Positions 1 through 13,085 of a stretch of DNA of 64,000 nucleotides are shown here, piece by piece (within the stretch, counting starts at the first letter, position 1; each line of letters begins with the position of its first letter). Position numbers and translations under genes: made by a program. Source of the DNA: Heliocidaris tuberculata (taxonomy: Eukaryota > Echinodermata > Echinoidea > Camarodonta > Echinometridae). The notes under the pieces were generated by a model. It did not search any database. It was not told the origin of the DNA and worked only from the letters and a program-made list of their open reading frames with translations. Where the stretch lies: NCBI GenBank assembly GCA_025618425.1, contig CM046850.1:11421019-11485018 (forward strand), read 5' to 3'.

Positions 1-900
1 GAATGAGTTTCGCGAATATTAAGAAAATTTCATGATCTGTTACATTTTGTTTTGGTATAATGTACCTTGCAATTAATAGCCTGTTTAAGTATCTTATGAC
101 CTTGCAGTTTCTTACTAATTGTACCATGATTTACCTGTTAACTATTGCCTGCAGAAAATGGAGAGCCTCTAGTCTAGAATGGTGGAGGGGGGGGGGATTT
201 CATCTTTAAAAAAATGATAATCTCTACATGTGATTAAATGACAAGAAAGGGCACGTAATAGGTGCAATTCTGGAAACAAGTGAAGTTAAATTATCACTGT
301 AAAATGCCCATTGACATATTTTTTTGTTAGATAGATTTAAAGATATCTTTTTTGAAGGATACTAACATGTAGGCCTACTGGTATCACATTATCAACCATG
401 TCAACAGTATATATCAAAACTTTGTTATTTTTCTCATGATAAAAGAAGAAGCTTGAGAATGATTTTTGAAAGGATAATTTGCCCACGCATCGGAGAGGTC
501 CTTGGACTGCTCACAACAACTTTGAAAGCCAGTTAATAACAATGCATAAACTTCCTTTTCAAGTGTACAAAGATTTTTGAATACCTCCAAAATTTCTGCC
601 ATGGCTTTTGAATTTATGCAAAAGGCATGACGGTAGGGGTTTTCCACACATTGGAAAGACTGGCCGATCCAAGTTCAGACATGTATTGACAATGATTGAG
701 GACGTTGAGGTTCATCAACTACCCAAATCTGAGAATGAGTTTTACAAATATGAAGGAAATTTCACTATCTGTTACATTTTGTTTGGTATATTGTGTCTGG
801 CAATAGACTGTTAAAATTGTACCATAATGATATCTGTTAACTATTGCCTGAAGAAAATGGAGAGCCTCTAGTCGCTTACAAAATTTGGGGAGGGGGGGGG
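1..900. repeat. Direct repeat pair with unique spacer, outside the left array
   Basis: Bases 1 to about 190 and 733 to about 900 are diverged copies of one segment. Both start GAATGAGTTT, share CTGTTACATTTTGTTT and GAAAATGGAGAGCCTCTAGT, and end in a G-run (about 184-195 and 890-901). The offset is 732 bases, so this looks like a tandem unit cut by the window edge. The DNA between them (190-733) shows no recognisable gene; its short open frames lack any family motif. Confidence 0.6.
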
Positions 901-929
901 GGCAGTAAAAATTAACATTTTACTCAAAA

Positions 930-1595
930 TTACGTAATACCTGGAAATACCTTGATGACCTTGAAAAAGATGCGGGAACTTGATCTCGTAGGGGCTGATG
1001 ACTGACGAAAACTTGAGGAAATTGGACTGAGCCAATTTTGAAATATCATCTACACAAAAAGTGGGCGGAAAAAGGAAAGCTCGTTTTGACAAAACTAAAA
1101 TTAATCTATAATACCTATAACGTGTGTGTCTAAGGCAAAATGGGCAATTTGAACTTTGAAAGCCATTTTCACCCTGAAAACGACCGTTAAAACGTTTAAA
1201 GCTACACAACCTTTTTTGTGTAGAATTTTCTGCTCTTTCATGTGAATCAAGTCCCAAGTCTCTAGCACCCCGCAAACCGAAGTTAGGGCTCATTTTCAGG
1301 GTCCGAAAAGGGCATTTTTCACCCCCAAATCACTAAATGAAGCCTGGATGACGTCATAATAACGTCATGAACCTCAAATTTTCACCGTCAACACTTCTTA
1401 TCAGTCCTCATTACTGTGTCGAATTTGGGAAAGATTCATGGTTTCCTTTTTTGAGTTATTGCCCCCGTAAAAAGAGGGGGGGGTCAAAAAAGGAAAAAAT
1501 GAATAATAAAAAAAAAAAAAAAACGAATTGAGCTATGAATCTGATTTTTGGTGTGCATGATATTTGGTCGAAATGTGATGGACGAGGCAAAATTA
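930..1595 (-). repeat. Partial copies of the ~870-bp module in the left arm
   Basis: Reading the minus strand, 1595-1112 is the 3' part of the module that is complete at 43891-44760, and about 1111-930 is the beginning of a second copy, cut off at the outer edge of the array. The first piece is fused at about 1591-1595 to array sequence that normally precedes the tRNA-like block. The same fusion occurs in the right arm near 50051. Confidence 0.7.
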
Positions 1596-3621
1596 CAGAG
1601 ATACTGCTCAACGAAGACGGGAATGTAGAATCAAGATTTGAGAAAAAGTCATCTCCCATAGAGAATACACGCAAAATGTGAAAAATTGACATGCCTCCTT
1701 TAATCGCGAAAATACGCCATGATGCCTTTGTCCAAATGAAAAATCGTGTAACTGATCTTGTAGAGAATTGTCTCAGCTACAACATATCAAAATTTGGAAG
1801 AAAATCGACAATCTGTTACTGAAATATTGTCAAATGAATACAAAAATTATGACGTCATTTTTTCAAAATCGAATTTTTGAGTTCATATGCAAATATGACG
1901 ACGTTCCGATTCTTCGACCCCCCAATTTTTTTCATGAATTCCAATCTACAACTCATAGGCTTTCAGAAAATGTAAAAAAAATGGGGGTCTCCACGCTTTC
2001 TGACGAACTATGGCGGATTCTAGATAGGCATGTTTTTAGCACTTTTTACATTATATTGCCCATTGACGCGCGCACGAATTTGAAAGTTTGACGCGCGCGT
2101 GTGGCATTATGGAATGTCGAGAATGACTGTAAATAGTTGGAAATTGTCAGGAATAGTGTCAGGAATACAAACCATGCGAAAAAACGGCGTTTTTACGTTC
2201 CGTACACGCTGCGCACGCGCATATCGCGCGCGCGGGCGTGCACGCACGGAAAATTTTGAAATACTTAAAATGGCCTGAAACGTGTGCAAAATGAATTAGA
2301 GATGATTTTGAGCATTTTTAAATTTTGACGCGCGCGTACGTGCACGTCATAACGCGCGCGCAAATTTTGCTAACATGTTACATTGACCCTTGAACGGAAG
2401 TTTATGTGTATTAAATATAGTTCATTTTTGATGACTCGTTATGAAGATATGATCGATAATGTGATTTCACAAAATGGCGCCTGGATGACGTCATGATGAC
2501 CTGATGACTTTGAAAAATTTTCTGGCACTTGACTTTGATAGGCCTGATGACTCACTGAAATTTGATGAAAAGTGAGTGAGCCGAATTTGAGAAATCACTG
2601 TCACAAAAAAGTGGCGTAAATAAAGCATAACTAGACTTTGAATTCGTCACTGAAGACGAATTAGGTGGTCTGTCTGCCCATTGGCAAATTGCTTTGGAAG
2701 ATGATGTGATAATGGTGCAAGATAATCCTGATAATGTTGACGAAAATGATAAGATGGTCAAGTGATGACAATGACGATGATATATTGATAATGATGATCA
2801 TAATGACAATAATAACAACTAGAAATTTAATTCGTCACTGAAGACGAATTAGGTGGTCTGTCTTTGTGGCAAAGTGCTTTGTCAGGTGTGATAATATTTC
2901 TGCAAGATTATAATCATAATGTTGACGACAATGATCATAAGATATGGTCATATGAGTGATGACAGTGACGATAATGATATATTGATAATGATGATCATAA
3001 TGACAATAATGATGACAATAACCACGATAACCTAAGTGGCATAGCGCCCCTACAGGTTCAGTTTTATGGGCGATTTTTCGAAAAGTGCTTGAAATGGCAT
3101 GAAACGTTTGCAAAATGAATTTGGGACGGTTTGGATCATTTCTAAATTTTGCGCGCGCACGGACGCGCGGACGTACGCGTACGCGCGCGTTTAACGAAAT
3201 GACCTTGACTGGAATGACAGTGACCTTAACCATGCCAAATATGAAAGAGAAATGACATTTCGTTATGAACATATGACCATAAGTTGATTTTCACAAAATG
3301 GCGCCTGGATGACGTCACAATAACCTGATGACCTTGAAAAAGATGTGGGAACTTGACCTTATTAGGACTGATGACTGACGAAAATATGAAGAAAATTGTC
3401 TGAGCCGATTTGGAGAAATCGGGATAACGAACTGGACGATTTGATATTGCAGGACATGTGGAAGATTATCCCCTTAGCTTTAACACACGACAGGGAATGA
3501 GATTCTACACAAACTACTGCACACTACTTTCAATGGACATAACACGCAAAATTAGGCAGTTTTTTACATTGTTTGTGATGGTATATGTTATAATAGTCGA
3601 AGAAGATGGTAGAATGAAAGG

Positions 3622-3654
<33 letters not shown>

Positions 3655-3657
<3 letters not shown>

Positions 3658-3718
3658 ACCCACCCGGAGTCGAACCTGGGTCGCCGGAATGGGAGGCAAG
3701 TGCTTTACCAATGGACCA
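3655..3718 (-). pseudogene. tRNA-Gly(CCC)-like block, left copy 1
   Basis: The minus strand has a box-A-like TGGTCCATTGG, a central TCCCA resembling a CCC anticodon, and a box-B match GGTTCGACTCC. The T-stem and 3' acceptor strand are recognisable, but nothing pairs as a 5' acceptor strand and the anticodon arm has extra bases, so it is not a functional tRNA. It is followed (minus strand) by a T-run of about 33 (3622-3654). Confidence 0.65.
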
Positions 3719-5753
3719 AAATATTTCCAATAGAGATAACACGTAGACGAAAAACGGGATTCTCAAATGACATTTTGTAGTTAAAAAAAGGGCATGATCC
3801 CGACATCTGATCAAAAATTGGAGGGCACACTTGTAAAAGCTTATAGTCTCAGCTATAACATACCAAAATTTGGGAGAAAATCGAGCAGAAATAACAGAGA
3901 TACTGCTCAAAGAAGACGGGAATGTAGAATCAAGATTTGAGAAAAAGTCATCTCCCATAGAGAATACACGCAAAATGAGAAAAATTGACATACCTCCTTT
4001 ATTCGCAAAAATACACCATGATCCCTTTGTCAAAATGAAAAATCGTGGTGACTGATCTTGTAGAGAATTGTCTCAGCTACATCATATCCAAATTTGGGCG
4101 AAAAATGACCAATATTAAAGGAGTTATAGTCAAATTTGCATAAATTTGATGACGTCATTTTTGAAAAAATGAAATTTTGAGTTTAGACGCCATTTTGATG
4201 ACTTTGCAATATAATTGAGGCTCAAATTACCCATGAAATTATATCTATGATTCCTCCTCTACCCAAATATGAAAAAAAATTGGGGGGTTTATGGACTATT
4301 TAAAGAGCTAGAGTTAATTTTGTAGAGGCATGTTTTTGCACGTTTTTACGTTATTTTCGCCATAGACGCGCGCACGGATTTTAAAGTTTGACGCACGCGT
4401 GCGGCATTATTAGATGTCAAGAATGACTGAAACTAATTGGAAATTGTCAAGAATTTTATCAGAAATCGATACCATGCAAAAAAAACGGCATTTCTACCTT
4501 CCGTACGTGCTGCGCACGCGCAAAACGCGCGCGCAGACGCGTGCGCGCGCAAAATTTTGAAATGCTTAAAATGACCTGAACTGTACTCTCCTTTGATCAA
4601 AAAGTGATTTTGATCATTTCTAAATTTTGACGCGCGCGTACGTGCGCGTCATGACGTGCGCGCGGATTTTGTTGACATTTGACATTGACCCTTGACCTGA
4701 AGTTTATGTGTGTTTAATATGGTTCATTTTTGATGACTCGTTATGAAGATATGATCGATAATGTGATTTCACAAAATGGCGCCTGGATGACGTCACGATG
4801 ACCTGATGACCTTGAAAAAGATAGGGGCACTTGACCTTGATAGGCCTGATAACTGACGAAAATTTGAAGAAAATTGATCCAGATGATTTTGAGAAGTCAC
4901 GGCCACAAGAAATGGGGAGAAAAATAAAAATAAAGAATAAATAATAACTAGAAATTTAATTCGTCACTGAAGACGAATTAGGTGGTCTGTCTTTCACTGT
5001 GGCAAAGTGCTTTGTCAGGTGTGATAATATTTCTGCAAGATTATAATCATAATGTTGACGACAATGATCATAAGATATGGTCATATAAGTGATGACAATG
5101 ACGATAATGATATATTGATAATGATGATCATAATGACAATAATGATGACAATAACCACGATAACCTAAGTGGCATAGCGCCCCTACAGGTTCAGTTTTAT
5201 GGGCGATTTTTCGAAAAGTGCTTGAAATGGCATGAAACGTTTGCAAAATGAATTTGGGACGATTTGGATCATTTCTAAATTTTGTGCGCGCACGGACGCG
5301 CGGACGTACGCGTACGCGCGCGTTTAACGAAATGACCTTGACTGGAATGACAGTGACCTTAACCATGCCAAATATGAAAGAGAAATGACATTTCGTTATG
5401 AACATATGACCATAAGTTGATTTTCACAAAATGGCGCCTGGATGACGTCACAATAACCTGATGACCTTGAAAAAGATGTGGGAACTTGACCTTATTAGGA
5501 CTGATGACTGACGAAAATATGAAGAAAATTGACTGAGCCGATTTGGAGAAATTGGGATAACGAACTGGACGATTTGATATTGCAGGACATGTGGAAGATT
5601 ATCCCCTTAGCTTTAATACACGACAGGGAATGAGATTCTACACAAACTACTGCACACTACTTTCAATAGACATAACACGCAAAATTAGGCAGTTTTTTAC
5701 ATTGTTTGTGATGGTATATGTTATAATAGTCGAAGAAGATGGTAGAATGAAAG

Positions 5754-5786
<33 letters not shown>

Positions 5787-5789
<3 letters not shown>

Positions 5790-5851
5790 ACCCACCGGGA
5801 GTCGAACCTGGGTCGCCGGAATGGGAGGCAAGTGCTTTACCAATGGACCAA
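5787..5851 (-). pseudogene. tRNA-Gly(CCC)-like block, left copy 2
   Basis: Same structure as the copy at 3655: intact box B GGTTCGACTCC, no complementary 5' acceptor strand. A T-run of about 30 on the minus strand (5757-5786) abuts it, which would act as an RNA polymerase III terminator if the block is transcribed. Confidence 0.65.
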
Positions 5852-7098
5852 AATATTTCCAATAGACATAACACGTAGACGAAAAACGGGATTCTCAAAT
5901 GACATTTTGTAGTTAAAAAAAGGGCATGATCCCGACATCTGATCAAAAATTGGAGGGCACATTTGTAAAAGCTTATAGTCTCAGCTATAACATACTCCAA
6001 TTTGGGAGAAAATCGAGCAGAAATAACAGAGATACTGCTCAAAGAAGACGGGAATGTAGAATCAAGATTTGAGAAAAAGTCATGTCCCATAGAGAATACA
6101 CGCAAAATGAGAAAAATTGACATACCTCCTTTAATCGCAAAAATACGCCATGATGCCTTTGTCAAAATGAAAAATCATGGTGACTGAGCTTGTAGAGAAT
6201 TGTCTCAGCTACATCATATCCAAATTTGGGCGAAAAACGACAAATATTAAAGGAGTTATAGTCAAATTTGCATAAATTTGATGACGTCACTTTTGAAAAA
6301 ATGAAATTTTGAGTTTAGACGCCATTTTGATGACTTTGCAATATAATTGAGGGTCAAATGACCCATGAAATAATATTTATGATTCCTCCTCTACCCAAAT
6401 ATGAAAACAAAATTGGGGGTCAATGGACTATTTAAAGAGCTAGAGTTAATTTTGTAAAGGCATGTTTTTACGACTTTTTACACTATTTTGCCAATTGACG
6501 CGCGCGCGGATTTCAATGTTTGACGCGCGTGTGTGGCCTTATGGAATGTCAAGAATGACTGTAAATGGTTGGAAATTGTCAAAAATAGTGTCAGAAACAC
6601 AAATCATGCGAAAAAACGGCGTTTTCCCGCTCTCTGTACGCGCTGCGCGCACGCATAACGCGCGCGCGGACGCGCACGGACGGAAAATTTTGAAATGCTT
6701 AAAATGACCTGAAACGTACTATCATTTAGTCCTGGGATGATTTTGAGCATTTTAAAATTTTGACGCGCGCGTACGCGCGCGTCATGACCTCTGGTTGACT
6801 TTTGACGACGTGAGCTGATGACTCATGACCTGAAGTTAATGTCATGTGAATTTGGTTGATTTTTGATAATCGATAATGAAGATATGATTGATAATGTGTT
6901 TTTACAAAATGGCGTCTAGATGACGTCATGATGACGTCATGATATTGAAATTGTTGCGGGAGCGAGAACTCATTGATGTTGATATGTGATGATATTTTGA
7001 TGATGATTGAATTTGAGGTTTTATAGATATCGTGACCACAAAAAATGGAGGAAATAAAAAGAATAATAAAAATAAAAATAAAGAAAATTCGTACGAAT

Positions 7099-7300
7099 CC
7101 AAAGGTGATCTGTCAATCATGACAGACCACCTAATAAAGAAAATTCGTACGAAATTAAGAGGTGATCTGTCGATACCGACAGACCACCTAAAAATTCTGA
7201 CGAAATTAAGAGGTGGTCTGTCAAGTGACAGACCACCTAATAAAGAAAATTCTGACGAAATTAAGAGGTGGTCTGTCAAGTGACAGACCACCTAATAACC
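7099..7300. repeat. Array of short palindromes (AGGTGGTCTGTC..GACAGACCACCT), left arm
   Basis: Four units of about 60-65 bases each contain a perfect or near-perfect palindrome AGGTGGTCTGTC / GACAGACCACCT with a short variable centre. They are separated by TAATAAAGAAAATTC and GACGAAATTAAG-type linkers. The right arm carries the same array in reverse orientation at 45627-45962 and elsewhere. Confidence 0.8.
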
Positions 7301-7897
7301 ACGATAACCTAAGTGGCATAGCGCCCCTTCAAGTTCAAATTTATGGGCGATTTTTCAAAAAGTGCTTGAAATGGCATAAAACGTGTCCAAAAAGAATTTA
7401 GGAGGATTTGGAGAATTTCTAAATCTTACGCGCGCACGGACGCGCGCACGGACGCGTACGCGCGCGTTTAATGAAATGACCTTGACTGGAATGACAGCGA
7501 CTTTGACTATGCCAAATATGAAAGAGAAATGACATTTCGTTATGAAGATATGACCATAAGTTGATTTTCACAAAATGGCACCTGGATGACGTCACGATAA
7601 CCTGATGACCTTGAAAAAGATGTGGGAACTTGACCTCATTAGGACTGATGACTGACGAAAATATGAAGAAAATTGACTCAGCCGATTTGGAGAAATCGTG
7701 ATAACGAACTGGACGATTTGATATTGCAGGACATGTGGGAGATTATTCCCTTAGCTTTAATACGCGACAGGGAATGAGATTGTACACAAACTACTGCACA
7801 CTACTTTCCAATAGACATAACATGCAAAATTAGGCAGTTTATTACATTGTTTGTGATGGTATATGTTATAATAGTCGAAGAAGATGGTAAAATGAAA

Positions 7898-7929
<32 letters not shown>

Positions 7930-7932
<3 letters not shown>

Positions 7933-7994
7933 ACTCACTGGGAATCGAACCGGGGGTCGCCGGAATGGTAGGCAAGTGCTTTACCAATGGACCA
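7930..7994 (-). pseudogene. tRNA-Gly-like block, left copy 3 (diverged)
   Basis: Diverged version of the tRNA-like block. Box B is GGTTCGATTCC and the central CCC has become ACC, so tRNA identity is not conserved here. The adjoining minus-strand T-run is about 27 long and ends at 7929. Confidence 0.6.
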
Positions 7995-9639
7995 AAATAT
8001 TTCCAATAGAGATAACACGTAGACGAAATACGGAATTCTGAAATCACATTTTGTAGTTAAAAAATGGGCATGATCCCGACATCTGATCAAAAATTGGAGG
8101 GCACACTTGTAAAAGCTTATAGTCTCAGCTATAACATACCAAAATTTGGAAGAAAATCGAGCAGAAATAACAGAGATACTGCTCAAAGAAAACGGGAATG
8201 TAGAATCAAGATTTGAGAAAAAGTCATCTCCCATAGAGAATGCACGCAAAATGTGAAAAATTGACATGCCTCCTTTAATCGCAAAAATACGCCATGATCC
8301 CTTTGTCAAAATGAAAAATCGTGGTGACTGATCTTGTAGAGAATTGTCTCAGCTACAACATATCAAAATTTGGAAGAAAATCGACAATCTATTACTGAAA
8401 TATTGTCAAATGAATACAATAATTATGACGTCATTTTTTCAAAATCGAATTTTTGAGTTCATATGCAAATGTGACGACGTTCCGATCGATTGACCCCCAA
8501 ATTTTTTTCATGAATTACAATCTACAACTCATAGGCTTTCAGAAAATGTAAAAAAAAAGGGGGGTCTCCAGTCTCTCTGACGAGCTATGGCGGATTCCAT
8601 ATAGGCATGTTTTTACCCCTTTTTGCATTATATTGCCCATTGACGCGCGCACGCATTTGAAAGTTTGACGCGCGCGTGTGGCATTATGGAATGTCGAGAA
8701 TGACTGTAAATAGTTGGAAATTGTCAAGAATAGTATCAGGAAGACAGACCATGCGAAAAAACGGAGTTTCTACGTTTTATACGCGCTGAGCGCGCGCATA
8801 ACGCGCGCGCGGAAGCGCACGGACAGAAAATTTTGAAATGCTTAAAATGTCCTGAACCGTACTCTAATTTGATCAAAAAGTGATTTTGAGCATTTTTAAA
8901 TTTTGACGCGCGCGTACGTGCGCGTCATGACGTGCACACGGAATTTGCTGACAATTTACATTGACCCTTGACCTGAAGTTTATGTGTGTTTAATATGGAT
9001 CATTTTTGATGATTCGTTATGAAGATATTATCGATAATGTGATTTCACAAAATGGCGCCTGGATGACGTCACGATGACCTGATGACCTTGAAAAAATTTC
9101 TGGCACTTGACCATTATATGCCTGATAATTGATCGAAATTTGATGAATAATGAGTGAACCGAATTTGAGTAATCACGCTCACAAGAAAGTGGTGGAAAAA
9201 TAAAAATAAACTAGAATTTGAATTCGTCACTGAAGACGAATTAGGTGGTCTGTCCCTGCGGCAAATTGCTTTGTAAGATGTTACAATATTTGTGCAAGAT
9301 AATAACCATGATAATGCTGACGACAATGATGATAAGATCAGATGACATTGACGATAATGATATATTGATAATGACAATAACCACGATAACCTAAGTGGCA
9401 TAGCGTTCCTTCAATTTTCTTGGCGATTCTTTGAAAAGTGCTTGAAATAGCATAAAACGTGTGCAAAATGAATTTGGGACGATTTGGAGCATTTGCACAG
9501 ACGCGCGTTTAAGGAAATGAGCTTGACTGGAATGACATTGGACTTAATCATGCCAAATATGAAAGATAAATGATATTGCGTTATGAACATTATAAACAAA
9601 AGTTCATTTTCTCAAAATGGCGCCTGGATTATTGATGTG

Positions 9640-9785
9640 ATAATGATTGTGCAAGATAATAATTCATGTTATTGTGGTAATATGGTAAGATTAACAATGA
9701 CGATGATGATGATAATGATATAATGATAATGATGATGACCATGATCAAAATCATATTTATCATTATGGTGTTATAATATAAATAT
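9640..9785. repeat. GAT/GATAAT-rich microsatellite at inner edge of left arm
   Basis: The last array module breaks off after GGCGCCTGGAT and passes into GATGATGATGATAATGATATAATGATAATG-type simple sequence. The right arm starts internally after a similar tract at 41280-41700. Confidence 0.65.
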
Positions 9786-9960
9786 AAATTTGTAATTTAT
9801 ATTATAAGAGCGTTCAGTCCAGATGTTTTATGTTGTGTATTGTCACACCAGCTACGCTGCAAATACATATCGTGACTGTAGTGTAGAGCTGATCGAGTGC
9901 ATGATTGTGACCTTAAAGTTGCATGCACTTTTTAGCAACGCGGTATACCCGCTCCCCTTC

Positions 9961-10150
9961 CCGGCCCAACTGGGCGTTGTGGTGTGCGCCTCTAATCCAG
10001 ATAACAGTGGAAGTTATAAACTGATTCAGCGGACCCAGGTTCGAGACTGAGTCACGTCTTTCGGATGGTGACATTAAAGGTCGGTCCCAGACGTAAAAAA
10101 TCATTTCTGATTGATACACGTCTGTAAAAATTCAATTACACACATCCAAG
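9961..10150 (+). repeat. SINE-like element with 7SL-like 5' end, plus-strand copy
   Basis: The copy begins GGGCGTTGTGGTGTGCGCC, TCTAATCCAG and has a box-B-like GGTTCGAGACT about 70 bases in. Its tail region GTCCCAGACGT is shared with an inverted copy at 18398-18590. The 5' end resembles the Alu-domain start of 7SL RNA (GGGCGYGGTGGC..CCTGTAATCC) more than a tRNA. The 3' limit is uncertain; a TTTGATTTGAT tail at 10206-10232 may belong to it or to a neighbour. Confidence 0.6.
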
Positions 10151-10202
10151 GTATCCCGAAGGTATCCCCCTGTATGCACCCAAGAGACATAGGAAACTTA
10201 TT

Positions 10203-10330
10203 TCCGAGAAACTTTTGATTTGATTTTGATTTGATTTATTTTCTTCTGCATTCATATATGTACAACATTTTTCGGTAACATACATAAAATAAAATACAAA
10301 AGTACTTTTTGACAATAAATAAAATCTTCG
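10203..10330 (-). repeat. Possible LINE 3' end with ATCAAA-type tail
   Basis: On the minus strand the segment ends in repeated AAATCAAATCAAAA after GAATGCAGAAGAAAATAAATC. CR1-like LINEs often end in short tandem tails of this kind. No reverse transcriptase frame is present, so the assignment is weak. Confidence 0.3.
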
Positions 10331-10583
10331 TACAAAACACGAGCGGGTTTGTCAGGACGGTGCCAATTAGAACCGACAGGTCTCGGTAACCTGGCATGAT
10401 ACAAAAAAAAAATATAGTATTTAATTTGAGAAAAAAATTTATTACAAGGAAAGGGAGAGAAGTGGATTATATCATTCATATGATTAAAGTCTGTTAAAAA
10501 TATAACGAAAAAAACAGTTGTTGGTGAAAATAGTCAAATTTGACTGATTGCCATATAGTAGTAATAAAAAAAACAAAAAACAA

Positions 10584-10608
10584 CCCCCCCCCCCCCCCCC
10601 CCCCCCCC
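10584..10608. repeat. Poly-C tract
   Basis: An uninterrupted run of 25 C. The surrounding 10.33-11.58 kb shows no gene or recognised repeat. Confidence 0.9.
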
Positions 10609-11587
10609 AAAAAAGGTTCTGGAATGTGATGTATTATGAAAATAAAAACAAACCATCCTGGTTTACGGTATATTATTCATTAATCAATTAAAATGTCATA
10701 CGACACTTTTAATAGAATATTTTCAATTAAGGTCTGAGTATTCCCCCTCTCCCCTTCCTCTCTGCGCGGAATTTCCAGAGTTTTGCAACTTATTTATTTT
10801 TTCCTTTTGATTCGGCGTTTTTGGAGACACCATACAATACATTCCTTTTGTGTGTTATTCGGTAAGTTGGTCTCGAAAAATCGTTATATTTTAGTAGATG
10901 AAATTGTATGATAGTGAAGTATTTCGTATTATTTGGAAAGAAATTCATTCAGAAAATGTATAGGGTAGTATGCATAGCCTGAACAATGTGGGAGAGCAAA
11001 GAAAAGTGGCTTAATCGTGGAATAAGTCTCATCTCATTCAGTGTGTACGGACTATATACCGTATACGCACACACTTGCGTGTTATGTCTATTGTGTATTG
11101 ACAATGATTGAGGTGGAAGTCCATATGTGACGGAGACACCGGTCAATACCCACTCACGGGACCATCACTATATGGGGCTGTGTCAATTTTGGCCTGTCAC
11201 GACCTCTAAGCTGGGGAGGTAAAAACACCAACATAATCGGCAAAATTGTGAGAAAATACTTCCTTGACATTTTAAAATGATAGAATATCTAATTTCATGC
11301 AAGATCCTTTGATAGGATCTTTGTCATCTTGATCAAGTGAATTTTTCGGGCTGTTTTTGTTTTGGTCGGTGATCTTGCTCCTCTCTAGACCGAAAATTCT
11401 GTCTCTCGTTCATTAGCCTCTTATTTGGGTAGGGTTGGCTCTTCACTTAGAGACAGAAACGCTCCTATCACTCTGCTGTGCAAACTTACTGATGGCCGAC
11501 GAACAATCGGCATGTAGTTGTAAAAATCTGCATATTTTTAGTTTTAAAAGTATTTTAAAAAATATTTTTATAAATTAAATAGATGGC

Positions 11588-12116
11588 AATGAACAGCCAC
11601 ACGCATGTGGCCGTAAGGTAAAGACACACGCGTGTGGCTGTATACACTCACCGGGCCTGAGGATAGAGCCATATGCCTCTACTTAGACTCTAGCTACGCA
11701 GCGGTGCAGCACGTAGCAAGTGCATGCATAGCACGAGCGATGTGTACCGTATATTTATGCAATGGTACATGTTGCAAAACTTCATCATGAAGGTTTTATC
11801 TCTTGAAATTTACTGACATACAAACAATATTTTTACTTCATTTGTCATCAGATGACAATGAAGTAAAAACATTGTATATTTTTCTATGTCAGTGAATTTC
11901 AAGAGATACAACCTTCATGATGAAGTTTTGCAACATGTACCGTTGCATAAATATATGGTACACATCGCTCGTGCTATGCACTTGCTAGGTGCTGCGCCGC
12001 TGCGTAGCTAGAGTCTAAGTAGAGGCGTGTGGCTGTATTCTCAGGCCCGGTGAGTGTATACAGCCACACGCATGTGTCTTTACCTTACGGCCACACGAGT
12101 GTGGCTGTATACACTG
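11588..12116. mobile_element. Long palindromic (foldback) element, arms ~260 bp
   Basis: The two halves are near-perfect reverse complements meeting at about 11850 (TTGTCATCAGATGACA). The outer ends carry AGCCACACGCATGTGGCCGT on the left and its complement on the right. An inner repeat of CACACGCGTGTGGCTGTATA lies near both ends. There is no coding capacity. It is best read as a non-autonomous foldback or MITE-type element; the target duplication was not resolved. Confidence 0.7.
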
Positions 12117-12582
12117 CCTAAATAGATTAGGCCTAGGCTCCAGTTATACATGTACAAGCTTATCTGAAGATAACCTTGTACTAAGACTAGCTCTTTTATG
12201 GGTGAATAGGCTTCAATAGCTATTGTGTGTATCAGCAGGCCCTTTTCCAGGCTAGATCATTCATACAGGAGAGGAAAATAATTATTTAAATTTCACTTTC
12301 AATTCTGAATCCCCTAATTTGTGGCACAGTAAGAGTGGAAGAGTCCATGAATCAGGTAATCTAGCAAATTTAAGAAAATTAAAGCTTGCTTAGAGCAATT
12401 TTGTTGTCTGTTTTTGACTGCTGCAACAGTGAATGTTGGACACAGGCCCACATAGGCAAGGGCCCATGAGTGCCTAGGCTCTATACTTAAACGAATATAT
12501 TCAACTTACCAATTTAAAGACAAGTTAGATGTATCATCTCGGCCTGTTAATCTGTTAATAAGTCTTCATGATCTTCAAAATT

Positions 12583-13085
12583 GTTATTGTTAACAGTTTA
12601 ACACCACAATATCCAGTAGGTGGGACTGTAGTAATCATTCAATTCTAACGGAGGTGAGATGGGCGATGTTCTTCTTCACCATTAAGACATGAGAGAAATA
12701 AGTGAAAGCAAGACTGGTTTTGAAATTGTAAAAATATGGAACAAATCTGTACCATCGATTTTTATTTTTCCAAATGATAAAAACCTAATTTCACAATGTT
12801 TATCATCAACTGGCAGGATTCGAATTGCTTACGTTGCACATTCTTCTGCTTGGCTTTGGGAGATACCAATACTCTGAAGGGGTGGGTAAGTTATTTAACT
12901 AATATTTACTTAATAATAATTGATTAATTCAAAACGGTTGACTGAACTTAAATTTATTTTTTTTAAAGTATAAACCAGAAAATGATTATGAAATTACGTC
13001 TTTCGATGAGTGATTCTAATACAGCCGTAAACTCATTTTTGTACACGATGTATTGTGTACCTATAATTACGTGGACGAACCTGGG
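12583..13085 (+). repeat. Tandem duplication, copy 1 (~500 bp)
   Basis: Shares TTGTTATTGTTAACAGTT, AACACCACAATATCCA and ATTCAATTCTAACGGAGG with 14186-14676, in the same order and orientation, at about 90 percent identity by eye. No gene is recognised. Confidence 0.75.

Larger units (their letters stand above)
930..9650 (-). repeat. Left arm: complex higher-order repeat array (reverse orientation)
   Basis: This 8.7-kb array is made of the same modules as the DNA at 41.7-64 kb but in reverse orientation. Units are marked by three tRNA-like blocks 2,132 and 2,143 bases apart. Each unit contains at least two submodules with CAAAATGGCGCC followed by TGACGTCA, a GCGCGC-rich tract of 30-60 bases, and a GATAAT/GATGAT-rich stretch ending in AATTCGTCACTGAAGACGAATT. 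The many short open frames here are by-products: their poly-Lys or poly-Phe stretches come from the A/T runs. I see no protein gene. The family name is unknown to me. Confidence 0.85.

Noticed and set aside
3458..3733. Open frames with poly-Lys or poly-Phe across the A/T runs
   Set aside because: The homopolymer is the run next to the tRNA-like block; frames change with run length between copies.
2835..5405. Conserved 145-149-residue open frames (also at 43435, 47665, 52366 and 58523) as a gene family
   Set aside because: They follow the repeat unit, have RVRVRPRVRAR from the GCGCGC tract and YHHYCHYDHHYQY from the ATC microsatellite, and vary in length with repeat indels.
930..9650. Long terminal inverted repeats of the Helentron itself
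   Set aside because: Helentron ends are short and the arms are more than 11 kb from the gene on the left and 10 kb on the right with other elements between, so a direct link cannot be supported.
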